Shown piece by piece: positions 5,523 to 12,586 of a stretch of DNA of 12,586 nt. The notes below the pieces were generated by a model. The model searched no databases. It was given only the letters and a program-made list of their open reading frames with translations, and was not told the DNA's origin. The position numbers and the translations under genes were made by a program. Position 1 is the stretch's first letter, and each line of letters opens with the position of its first letter. Source of the stretch: UBA1573 sp016794285 (GTDB lineage Bacteria; Pseudomonadota; Alphaproteobacteria; Micavibrionales; Micavibrionaceae). The stretch lies in contig JAEUKO010000057.1 in NCBI GenBank assembly GCA_016794285.1, positions 1-12,586 on the forward strand, read 5' to 3'.

Positions 5523-8500
5523 ATGCCGAAAAGAGACGATATTAAATCCATTCTCATCATTGGCGCAGGACCAATTGTGATCGGTCAGGCGTGCGAGTTT
5601 GATTATTCGGGAACGCAGGCTTGCAAGGCCCTGAAAGAAGAAGGTTACCGCGTCGTTCTGGTCAATTCGAATCCGGCCACTATCATGACCGATCCCAATC
5701 TGGCCGATGCGACCTATATCGAACCGATTACTCCCGAAGTTGTTGCAAAGATTATTGAGAAAGAAAGACCCGATGCCTTGCTGCCCACTATGGGCGGCCA
5801 GACAGCTCTTAATACGGCTTTGGCTCTTTCCAAAAACGGCACACTGAAGCGCCTTGGCGTGGAGCTGATTGGCGCGAATGAAGAGGCAATTGAAAAGGCC
5901 GAAGATCGTCAGAAATTCCGTGACATTATGGACTCTATCGGTTTGGAAAGCCCTAAGAGTGAGGTCATCAAAACCGTTTCCGAAGCTTTGGAGGCTCTCC
6001 CCAAGATTGGTCTTCCCGTCATTATCCGTCCTTCCTTCACTCTCGGCGGAACGGGTGGCGGCATTGCCTATAACCGCGATGAATACGAACGCATTGTCCG
6101 CGAAGGTCTTGATGCTTCACCCATTCACGAAGTCTTGGTCGAAGAATCTGTTCTTGGTTGGAAAGAATACGAAATGGAAGTGGTTCGCGACAGAGCGGAT
6201 AACTGCATCATCATTTGTTCGATTGAAAACATTGACCCGATGGGGGTTCACACCGGAGACTCGATTACCGTTGCGCCAGCCTTGACGCTCACCGATAAAG
6301 AATACCAGATCATGCGCAATGCTTCCCTTGCTGTTTTGCGCGGTATCGGGGTTGAAACGGGGGGGTCGAATGTTCAGTTCGGGGTCAACCCGAAAGACGG
6401 GCGCATGGTTGTCATTGAAATGAATCCGCGCGTTTCCCGCTCTTCCGCTTTGGCTTCCAAAGCAACCGGATTCCCGATTGCCAAAATCGCGGCCAAGCTT
6501 TCTATCGGGTATACGCTTGATGAATTGGCAAACGATATTACGGGGGGGAGGATTCCGGCCTCGTTCGAACCGACTATTGACTATGTTGTCACCAAAATTC
6601 CCCGTTTTGCCTTTGAAAAATTCCGTGGCTCCGATAATCGCCTTTCAACCGCGATGAAATCCGTAGGCGAAGTCATGGCCATTGGCCGCAACTTTGAAGA
6701 ATCCATGCAAAAAGCTTTGCGGTCTCTGGAAAAAGGGCTTTCTGGGTTTGATGATGTTGCCATTGGAACAGAAGAAAATCCCGAACCCGACCAAATTCGA
6801 GCGGCTTTGTCTAAACCCACCCCTCAGCGTCTTTTGTATATTGCACAGGCGATCCGTCATGGAATGAGCCTTGAAGATATTCACAGTATTACAAAGTATG
6901 ATCCTTGGTTTTTGGAACGCATCTCCCATATCGTCGCAACAGAATCTGAGATTAAACAACATGGCCTTCCTGTTAAGGCCGAAGATTGGCTCCACCTCAA
7001 GAAAATGGGGTTCTCAGATGCACGCCTTGCCAAGCTGGTAAAAGTTTCCGAAAGCTCGGTCCGCCGTGCCCGCACGAAACACAACGTCCATCCAGTTTAC
7101 AAACGGGTAGATTCCTGCGCAGCCGAAATCCCCTCTACTACTCCCTATATGTATGGCTGTTACGAAGGGGACGGAGTCAATCCAGCTGAATGCGAAATGG
7201 CCCCAACCGACCGCAAAAAAGTTATTATTCTTGGCGGTGGACCTAACCGGATTGGTCAGGGAATTGAATTTGACTATTGCTGTGTCCATGCTTCTTACGC
7301 ACTCAAAGAAGCAGGCTATGAAACCATCATGGTCAACTGTAACCCCGAAACAGTTTCCACAGACTACGATTCTTCGGACCGCCTCTATTTTGAACCTCTG
7401 ACCGCCGAAGATGTGATTGAACTTATCAAGGCCGAAAGCCGCAATGGCCAAGTGATGGGAGCCATCGTCCAGCTTGGTGGTCAAACGCCGCTCATGCTGA
7501 CGAAGTCTCTACAAGAGGCCGGCATCCCGATTCTCGGAACCGATCCGGATTCAATTGACATTGCCGAAGACCGCGAGCGGTTTCAGAAACTTCTCAAACA
7601 ACTTAAACTCAAACAACCAGCGAACGCTCTGGCCAAATCAGTCAAAGATGCTCTTGAAAAAGCGGAAGAGCTTGGCTTCCCGATTGTCATTCGCCCCTCT
7701 TATGTTCTGGGGGGACAGGGGATGGAAATTGTCCATTCCATGGAAGACCTCAAAAAATATATTGGGGCCGCCGTCAAGGTTTCTGGGGAATCTCCGGTCC
7801 TACTTGACCGCTATCTCAAAGATGCAGTGGAAGTGGACGTCGATGTTCTCTCCGATACGACCGATGTCTATATCGCAGGAATCATGGAACATATCGAAGA
7901 AGCAGGCATTCATTCGGGTGATAGTGCCTGCGTTTTACCGCCTCATTCCCTGCCCTATAAGACGGTCCGCGAGATTGAAAAGCAGTCCGAGCAGTTGGCA
8001 CGGGCTCTTAAAATCAAGGGGTTGATGAACGTCCAATTCGCAATCAAGAAAAACTCTGATACCGGCGAGATGGAAATATTCATTCTCGAAGTCAACCCGA
8101 GGGCGTCCCGAACGGTCCCCTTTGTCGCCAAAGCCACCGGAACGCCCGTAGCTAAAATCGCTGCTCGAATTATGGCGGGTGAAAAACTGAAAGATTTTAC
8201 CCCCATACTACGCGGCATGACTCCTGACCACATCGCGGTGAAAGCTCCGGTCTTCCCCTTCTCAAGATTTTCGGGGGTTGATCCTCTCTTGGGGCCGGAA
8301 ATGAAGTCAACCGGAGAAGTTATGGGGCTCGACCGCGAGATCGGCCATGCCTTTGCCAAGTCCCAGCTTGGGGCAGGAACACGGCTGCCTTCTGGTGGAA
8401 CGGTTTTTCTTTCGGTCAAGGATGATGACAAAGAAGCCTTGATTCCCCTTGCCCGCGATCTCATTCAAATGGGGTTCCAATTGGTTGCCACAGGGGGAAC

Positions 8501-8786
8501 GTGCGCCCACTTGACGAAAGCAGGTGTTCCGGCCCAACGTATTAACAAGGTGATGGAAGGACAGCCTCACATTGCCGATGCGGTGATTAACGGTCAGATT
8601 GATCTCATCATCAACACGACCAAGGGAGCGCAGACGGTCTCTGATGCCTTTTCCATCCGGCGTTTGGCTCTCATGCACAAAATCCCCTATTACACGTTGA
8701 TGACCTCAGCCAAAGCAGGGGTTCAGGCAATTCGCTCGCTGAAATCCCATGATCTGACCGTGGAACCACTACAGAGCTATTTTTGA
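5523..8786 (+). CDS. carB: Carbamoyl-phosphate synthase large subunit
   Basis: CarB uses two ATP, bicarbonate and ammonia tunnelled from CarA to make carbamoyl phosphate. At 1087 residues it is slightly longer than the E. coli enzyme, and all parts are present. The first ATP-grasp half (about 1-400) has 'IIGAGPIVIGQ' at 12-22 and metal/ATP residues in EMNPRVSRS (Glu299, Asn301). An oligomerisation-type middle region covers about 401-560. The second half (about 561-945) has 'GGGPNRIGQGIEFDY' at 571-585 and EVNPRASRT (Glu856, Asn858). The C-terminal MGS-like regulatory domain (about 950-1087) carries the ATGGT motif (989-993) expected to bind an effector nucleotide such as UMP. No truncation or frameshift is seen. 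It is separated from carA by the GxxExxY cassette, so its transcript now includes about 0.5 kb of extra sequence. Its 3' end faces the transglycosylase gene at 4 nt. Confidence 0.98.
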   Translation: MPKRDDIKSILIIGAGPIVIGQACEFDYSGTQACKALKEEGYRVVLVNSNPATIMTDPNLADATYIEPITPEVVAKIIEKERPDALLPTMGGQTALNTALALSKNGTLKRLGVELIGANEEAIEKAEDRQKFRDIMDSIGLESPKSEVIKTVSEALEALPKIGLPVIIRPSFTLGGTGGGIAYNRDEYERIVREGLDASPIHEVLVEESVLGWKEYEMEVVRDRADNCIIICSIENIDPMGVHTGDSITVAPALTLTDKEYQIMRNASLAVLRGIGVETGGSNVQFGVNPKDGRMVVIEMNPRVSRSSALASKATGFPIAKIAAKLSIGYTLDELANDITGGRIPASFEPTIDYVVTKIPRFAFEKFRGSDNRLSTAMKSVGEVMAIGRNFEESMQKALRSLEKGLSGFDDVAIGTEENPEPDQIRAALSKPTPQRLLYIAQAIRHGMSLEDIHSITKYDPWFLERISHIVATESEIKQHGLPVKAEDWLHLKKMGFSDARLAKLVKVSESSVRRARTKHNVHPVYKRVDSCAAEIPSTTPYMYGCYEGDGVNPAECEMAPTDRKKVIILGGGPNRIGQGIEFDYCCVHASYALKEAGYETIMVNCNPETVSTDYDSSDRLYFEPLTAEDVIELIKAESRNGQVMGAIVQLGGQTPLMLTKSLQEAGIPILGTDPDSIDIAEDRERFQKLLKQLKLKQPANALAKSVKDALEKAEELGFPIVIRPSYVLGGQGMEIVHSMEDLKKYIGAAVKVSGESPVLLDRYLKDAVEVDVDVLSDTTDVYIAGIMEHIEEAGIHSGDSACVLPPHSLPYKTVREIEKQSEQLARALKIKGLMNVQFAIKKNSDTGEMEIFILEVNPRASRTVPFVAKATGTPVAKIAARIMAGEKLKDFTPILRGMTPDHIAVKAPVFPFSRFSGVDPLLGPEMKSTGEVMGLDREIGHAFAKSQLGAGTRLPSGGTVFLSVKDDDKEALIPLARDLIQMGFQLVATGGTCAHLTKAGVPAQRINKVMEGQPHIADAVINGQIDLIINTTKGAQTVSDAFSIRRLALMHKIPYYTLMTSAKAGVQAIRSLKSHDLTVEPLQSYF

Positions 8787-8790
8787 TGGT

Positions 8791-10326
8791 CTAGCGGGAA
8801 GAGGCAATCTCAATCAAACCAGCATGGGCGCGACCCGAGCTGGCCACCACGGTTTCATCACGAGAGGCAACCGCTTCAAGAGAGGGGATGTCTTTGCCCA
8901 TTCTGATGCTGTAAATCCAGTAATTAACCATAACCCTCTCAACAAAGGCTCTGGTCTCGGCAGCAGGAATGCTCTCAAGGAACAGCAAAGGATCTTTTGC
9001 GCTCTCAGAGGCATTTCTTTGCCAGCGGGCAAGATTCCCGGGCCCCGCGTTGTAGGCTGCCGCCATTTTGAAGAGATCATTCCCAACCGCAGGATCTTTT
9101 AGCAAATGCCGGACGTATTTCTGACCCACGGCCAAATTGACATCGGGGTTGCTCAAGCTCTCTTCCTCAGATGAAGACATATCTCGTGCTGTGGAAGGCA
9201 AAAGCTGCATTAACCCCTTTGCACCGGTTGAACTGACAGCATGGGGATTAAAGCGGGATTCTTGGCGAACCAAAGCCAAAACCAAAGCTTGATCGACTTC
9301 ATATCCGGTTTTGGGCTGCCACGGGCTGAGCGGGTACAAGGCCGCATCAAAGAATTTCCCCTCGGCATTTTTAGTTTTCCGTGCCAAATACAAAACCAGA
9401 GACGGCGTTTTCTTGTCCATAAGATAAGCCAGAAGCCGCTCGCGCTTGACGCGCTCTGCCATCCATCCCGATTCATCCAACTTATGGATAGCCGCAGAGA
9501 CCTTCCCGCCTTGAGCCAATTTCAAAGCATCCTGCACCGAAGCGGCCGCATCAAGTTTGTGCTTTTCAGCTCGATTAACAACGGGAGGCTCCCAATTAAA
9601 GGCAAAATCGCGATCAAGGGCACGCAGGGCAATTAAACCATAAAAGGTCCGGCTATGCTCTGCGGCTTTTTCAAGCCATTTCTTTGCCTCATCAGACCGA
9701 CCAATACGAACAGCAGAGCGGGCCGCCCAAAAGGCGCCCGCCGATTGAAACCAGTCCGAAGCAACCGGAGAACGTCCCACGAGGGAGAACATATCAAAAG
9801 CCCGATCAAAATTCTGTTCCCGCCAAGCAACTTGACCAACGACCCACCCCGCCAGCGGAACGAGTTTTCCTGAACGGGCAATAGCCTTTTCCGCCAAACC
9901 AACCGCTTTATCAATTTTTCCTTCAGTCAGATAGGAACGGGCGATCTGAGCACGCAGACGATCAAACTCGGCGGGTTTCAAACTCGCAGCCAATTGATCT
10001 TTTTCCAGAAGGCGAAGGGCGGCCGTTGGACGGCCCTGCCGGAGTTCGGCTTTGATAACGGCAAGCACTTTTCGATAAGCGGGCGAACCAGAGCTCTCAA
10101 CCGCGACATCGTCGGGTAAAGGCTTAGACACTTGGGACAAGGATGTATCATCTTCACCTGCGCCCGTATCCAATTCACCTTGGATCAGGGAGGAACTCGC
10201 AGAGACAAGGGAAGCCATTCCGCTAGTCACCGAGCCCGCACTCGCAGCTTGAAACACCACACCACCTAACAGACACCCGAAGACCAAGGCCAAGCGAACG
10301 CTGTATTTTTTCTTTTCGTTGTGCAT
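8791..10326 (-). CDS. Soluble lytic murein transglycosylase (Slt-type)
   Basis: This enzyme should cleave peptidoglycan glycan strands in the periplasm, leaving 1,6-anhydro-muramyl ends. The 511 residues begin with a signal peptide (basic residues 5-7, hydrophobic 11-28, AASA cleavage near 30). A Ser/Thr/Ala-rich low-complexity stretch (about 31-75) and a helical superhelix-like region (about 85-325) with TPR-like repeats follow, then the catalytic SLT domain (about 340-470). The catalytic Glu356 lies in RQESRF. GLMQ (371-374) and AYNAGPG (424-430) are intact. It is shorter than E. coli Slt70 but has the same order of domains. The ATG is well supported by the signal peptide: the frame upstream closes at a TGA with no other start. 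However, the 15 nt before it are pyrimidine-rich (CTCCCCCC) with no ribosome binding site. Confidence 0.93.
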   Translation of the reverse strand: MHNEKKKYSVRLALVFGCLLGGVVFQAASAGSVTSGMASLVSASSSLIQGELDTGAGEDDTSLSQVSKPLPDDVAVESSGSPAYRKVLAVIKAELRQGRPTAALRLLEKDQLAASLKPAEFDRLRAQIARSYLTEGKIDKAVGLAEKAIARSGKLVPLAGWVVGQVAWREQNFDRAFDMFSLVGRSPVASDWFQSAGAFWAARSAVRIGRSDEAKKWLEKAAEHSRTFYGLIALRALDRDFAFNWEPPVVNRAEKHKLDAAASVQDALKLAQGGKVSAAIHKLDESGWMAERVKRERLLAYLMDKKTPSLVLYLARKTKNAEGKFFDAALYPLSPWQPKTGYEVDQALVLALVRQESRFNPHAVSSTGAKGLMQLLPSTARDMSSSEEESLSNPDVNLAVGQKYVRHLLKDPAVGNDLFKMAAAYNAGPGNLARWQRNASESAKDPLLFLESIPAAETRAFVERVMVNYWIYSIRMGKDIPSLEAVASRDETVVASSGRAHAGLIEIASSR

Positions 10327-10379
10327 AGCGGGGGGAGAGATAGCAAGAAATCACAGTCTTGTCTAGAAAAAACAACGAA

Positions 10380-10508
10380 CCCTTAAATGGCCGTCACCCA
10401 TACTCTACCTAACCATCTGTTTTTTATCAGTAAACACTATTTTTTACGAATAAATTTAAGGGATATTAACCTTTTTACTCTCCCCACATACTTACCTCTT
10501 ATTTAAGG
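10380..10508. repeat. Three copies of an ATTTAAGG / CCTTAAAT octamer
   Basis: CCCTTAAAT (10380-10388) is the exact reverse complement of ATTTAAGGG (10454-10462), and ATTTAAGG recurs at 10501-10508. The two direct copies start 47 nt apart and the inverse copy lies 65 nt away from the nearer one. They may be half-sites for a regulator of the transglycosylase gene, or chance matches in A+T-rich DNA. Confidence 0.4.
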
Positions 10509-10560
10509 AAAGACAATCTTCTCTCCCCTCTCCTTTGAACATAGAACCAATACTGTATTT

Positions 10561-10572
10561 CATACTCGTATG
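10561..10572. repeat. Short palindrome CATACTCGTATG
   Basis: Five-base arms (CATAC / GTATG) surround TC, in the middle of the region between gcvPA and the transglycosylase gene. It has the size of a small operator but nothing else supports that role. Confidence 0.3.
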
Positions 10573-10641
10573 TAGTAATTTTTACTTTGGAGATAGAAAT
10601 AAATACTTCCCATCATCAATCTGACAAGATGAAATGGACGA

Positions 10642-11919
10642 TTACAACCCCAGCTCGCCAAGGGCGGCCGCAAAAGCGGCAATATCCTCGCGGGTTGTCA
10701 TTTCCGTTGCGGCAACCAGCATTTTTTCTCCCTCAAGAGGGAGGCCTGCGATGATATTTTTCTTCAGGAGGTTCTGAGCCACTTGCACAGCGGGCGCAGG
10801 AAGACGAATAACAAATTCGTTGAAGAAATTTTCGTTTTCAACCGTCACCCCTGAAACTTTTGCGAGGGCTTCGGCTAGATCACAAGCGCGTTCGTGATTG
10901 ATCCGCGCCAAATTTTGAAAGCCGGACTCTCCCAGCAAACTTAAATGAACCGTAAAGGCAAGAGCGCATAATCCTTGGTTGGTACAGATATTCGAAGTCG
11001 CTTTCTCGCGCCGAATATGTTGTTCCCGTGCGACAAGGGTCAGGACAAAACTGCGCCGCCCCTCAGCATCCACCGTTTCACCACAAAGCCGCCCGGGCAT
11101 TTGGCGCAAGTTTTCTTCACGCCCCGCGAAGAACCCTAAATGCGGACCCCCAAATGACATGGGCATTCCGATAGATTGAGCTTCGCCACATACAATATCC
11201 GCTTCAATCGGCGCAGGTAAAAGCCCCAGCGAAACAATCTCGGTAATGACCACGATTAACTTGGCCCCCACGGCATCACAACGGGCCCGAAAAGCGGCAT
11301 AATCGTGAGGATTCCCCCAAAAGTCTGGCGATTGAACAATCACGCACGCCGTATTCTCGTCAATCACTGAACCAATGTCCCCGTGTCCTTTGGTATAGCT
11401 TTCAACCACTTCACAATATTGGGGATTGAGAGGGGTTGCCACGACAATCCCGCGACGCCCCGTCAAACGAAGACTCATCAAAACGGCTTCGGCCAGCGAG
11501 GTTGCCCCGTCATACATAGAGGCATTGGCCACGTCCTGTCCGGTGAGACGTGCAATCAAGGTTTGAAATTCGAAAATGACCTGTAGCGTACCTTGCGCAA
11601 TTTCTGGCTGATACGGCGTATAGGAAGTTAGGAATTCGGACCGTTGAATAATATAGTCCACACTGGCGGGGATATGGTGGTTGTAAACCCCTGCCCCCAG
11701 AAAAAAAGGCCCCTCACCGGCACTTCGATTCTGCGCGGCCAAACGCCCCAAGGCCCGTTCGACTTCCAACTCGCCTTGATGATCGGGGAGATCAAACCCA
11801 ACCCCTGCCCCTTCCCTCGCAGAAAGAGGCACATCCTTATAGATCTCTTCAACCGAAGAAACTCCTATAGATTCAAGCATTTGCGATCTGTTTTTCTCGG
11901 TTAGAGGCAAATAGCGCAT
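10642..11919 (-). CDS. gcvPA: Glycine dehydrogenase (decarboxylating) subunit 1
   Basis: This is the N-terminal-half subunit of the split P-protein, which decarboxylates glycine and passes the aminomethyl group to the lipoyl arm of GcvH. The 425 residues read through the whole family: 'SYTPYQPEIAQGTLQVIFEFQT' near 99-120, 'MPMSFGGPHLGFF' near 252-264, and 'REQHIRREKATSNICTNQGL' near 298-317. It lacks the PLP-binding lysine, as expected, because that residue is in the second subunit, GcvPB. The start ATG (11917-11919) lies 4 nt after the gcvH stop with a GGTGGAG site inside the gcvH end, so translation is likely coupled. No gcvPB follows; instead there are 315 nt of intergenic DNA and an unrelated gene. 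A working enzyme would need gcvPB from elsewhere in the genome. Confidence 0.96.
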   Translation of the reverse strand: MRYLPLTEKNRSQMLESIGVSSVEEIYKDVPLSAREGAGVGFDLPDHQGELEVERALGRLAAQNRSAGEGPFFLGAGVYNHHIPASVDYIIQRSEFLTSYTPYQPEIAQGTLQVIFEFQTLIARLTGQDVANASMYDGATSLAEAVLMSLRLTGRRGIVVATPLNPQYCEVVESYTKGHGDIGSVIDENTACVIVQSPDFWGNPHDYAAFRARCDAVGAKLIVVITEIVSLGLLPAPIEADIVCGEAQSIGMPMSFGGPHLGFFAGREENLRQMPGRLCGETVDAEGRRSFVLTLVAREQHIRREKATSNICTNQGLCALAFTVHLSLLGESGFQNLARINHERACDLAEALAKVSGVTVENENFFNEFVIRLPAPAVQVAQNLLKKNIIAGLPLEGEKMLVAATEMTTREDIAAFAAALGELGL

Positions 11920-11923
11920 CGGG

Positions 11924-12298
11924 TTACTCCACCGTTTTCAAATAGGCTTGATAGGCCGCATCGTCCATCAACGCTTCAATCTCAGCCGGATTGTTCATTT
12001 TTATTTTGGCAATCCACCCATCGGTTTCCGATTTCAAAAGATCAAAGTCTTTCTCCAAAGCCGTGTTGACCGCAACGATCTCGCCACTGACTGGCGTATA
12101 AACTTCGGCCGCAGTTTTGACCGATTCAACTACGGCAAAATGAGAGCCTTTTCCGTAGGTTGCGCCAAGTTTTGGAAGCTCGATATAAACAATATCCCCC
12201 AGCGCGTGCTGGGCATAATCCGTGATTCCCAAAACGGCAATCGTGCCGTTTTCGATTTTGACCCATTCATGATCTTTGGTAAATTTAATCTCGCTCAT
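11924..12298 (-). CDS. gcvH: Glycine cleavage system H protein
   Basis: GcvH is the small lipoyl-carrying shuttle between the P, T and L proteins. The 124 residues start with 'KFTKDHEWVKIE' and carry the lipoylation Lys61 in VVESVKTAAEVYTPVSGEI. The usual 'SDPYGEGW' loop is shorter here (SETDGW, about 90-95); this is unlikely to harm function. The ATG at 12296-12298 overlaps the gcvT TGA in an ATGA, and an AGGA lies 9 nt upstream, both signs of one operon. gcvPA follows after 4 nt. Confidence 0.97.
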   Translation of the reverse strand: MSEIKFTKDHEWVKIENGTIAVLGITDYAQHALGDIVYIELPKLGATYGKGSHFAVVESVKTAAEVYTPVSGEIVAVNTALEKDFDLLKSETDGWIAKIKMNNPAEIEALMDDAAYQAYLKTVE

Positions 12299-12586
12299 GC
12301 TGATTTTCCTGTTTTGGTTCTTGGTTTTATAAATGGCATCTGGACGACTTTGGCAGCAATCATATTCTCGCGCACCTTGATAAAAACTTCAGCCCCTTCA
12401 AAAGCAAACGCCAGAGGCACATATCCTTGCCCGATTGATTGCTTGAGAGTTGGCGAAAACCCGCCACTTGAGAGAACACCGATCAGAGCTCCGGATTTGT
12501 TAAAAATTTCCGCCCCTTCACGGGCCACACCCTTATCTTGAAGGATAATCCCAACCCGCTTACGCTGAGGCGGAGTTATGGCCTCC
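12295..12586 (-). CDS. gcvT: Aminomethyltransferase (T protein), C-terminal part only
   Basis: GcvT moves the aminomethyl carbon from GcvH to tetrahydrofolate and releases ammonia. Only the last 96 residues plus stop lie in the window; the frame stays open to the right edge, so the GTG at 12526-12528 is internal and not a start. The visible part is the C-terminal barrel domain: 'RVGIILQDKGVAREGAEIF', 'IGVLSSGGFSPTLKQSIGQGYV', and the closing 'VVQMPFIKPR'. The gene ends in a TGA overlapping the gcvH ATG by 4 nt. The promoter, and any glycine riboswitch, would lie beyond the window. Confidence 0.95.
   Translation of the reverse strand, partial: EAITPPQRKRVGIILQDKGVAREGAEIFNKSGALIGVLSSGGFSPTLKQSIGQGYVPLAFAFEGAEVFIKVRENMIAAKVVQMPFIKPRTKTGKSA

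Larger units (their letters stand above)
10327..10641. other. A+T-rich intergenic region with short repeats, no gene recognised
   Basis: This 315-nt stretch lies between gcvPA and the transglycosylase gene, both on the minus strand. No reading frame here looks like a protein, and no remnant of gcvPB can be read. It probably holds the gcvPA transcript end and the transglycosylase promoter. No clean -35/-10 pair close to that gene stands out: TAGACA with TATCTC 17 nt later on the minus strand would leave only a few nt of leader. A purine run on the minus strand (AAAGGAGAGGGGAGAGAAG, 10518-10536) resembles a ribosome binding site but is followed by only a few codons. Confidence 0.6.

Noticed and set aside
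7014..7484. 156-codon minus-strand frame inside carB
   Set aside because: It is fully covered by the second ATP-grasp half of CarB, with no ribosome binding site or recognisable domain.
10430..10490. 16-codon GTG-started minus-strand frame in the gcvPA-transglycosylase gap
   Set aside because: A weak AGAGG precedes it, but the peptide is short, Lys/Arg-rich by A+T composition, and has no other support.
10605..10638. Possible terminator after gcvPA
   Set aside because: CCAT-CATC pairs with GATGATGG only with a 2-nt bulge, and the following sequence is mixed A/T, not a T-run. Too weak to annotate.
11948..12541. 197-codon plus-strand reading frame
   Set aside because: It is antisense to gcvH and the gcvT end, both clear matches. 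Long shadow frames are common opposite such genes.

Overview
The window looks like a chromosomal stretch of an alphaproteobacterium. The evidence is family resemblance only: a YqeY-like protein next to a separately transcribed carA-carB pair, a two-subunit glycine decarboxylase (gcvT-gcvH-gcvPA order), and a periplasmic Slt-type lytic transglycosylase. No rRNA, tRNA, CRISPR array, transposase or phage gene is visible. I cannot name the genus.

Layout. (1) Positions 1-1332, minus strand: a LemA-family protein followed 2 nt later by a secreted/membrane DUF2207-type protein that runs off the left edge. (2) 1424-3690, minus strand: a full-length ABC exporter half-transporter followed by a YqeY (GatB-related) protein whose ribosome binding site lies across the exporter's stop codon. 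(3) 3691-3803: a short divergent intergenic region with a candidate carA promoter and an inverted repeat that reaches the carA start codon. (4) 3804-8786, plus strand: carA and carB, the two subunits of carbamoyl-phosphate synthase for pyrimidine and arginine synthesis, interrupted by a small PD-(D/E)XK-type 'GxxExxY' gene. (5) 8791-10326, minus strand: a lytic murein transglycosylase that converges on carB with a 4-nt gap. (6) 10327-10641: an A+T-rich intergenic region with short repeats and no convincing gene. (7) 10642-12586, minus strand: the glycine-cleavage genes gcvT (partial), gcvH and gcvPA, closely packed. The partner gcvPB is not next in line.

The most notable feature is the insertion between carA and carB. 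A perfect 46-bp direct repeat (4967-5012 and 5465-5510) brackets a 452-bp segment with the GxxExxY gene. The first copy encodes the C-terminal tail and stop codon of CarA. The second lies just before the carB ribosome binding site and is a silent duplicate of the carA end. Removing one repeat plus the segment would leave an ordinary carA-carB junction with a 15-nt gap. This points to a small repeat-associated cassette inserted into a housekeeping operon without breaking either reading frame. The family itself is known. What deserves attention is how it got there and whether it affects CarA:CarB balance. Otherwise the window is mostly ordinary core metabolism and envelope genes.
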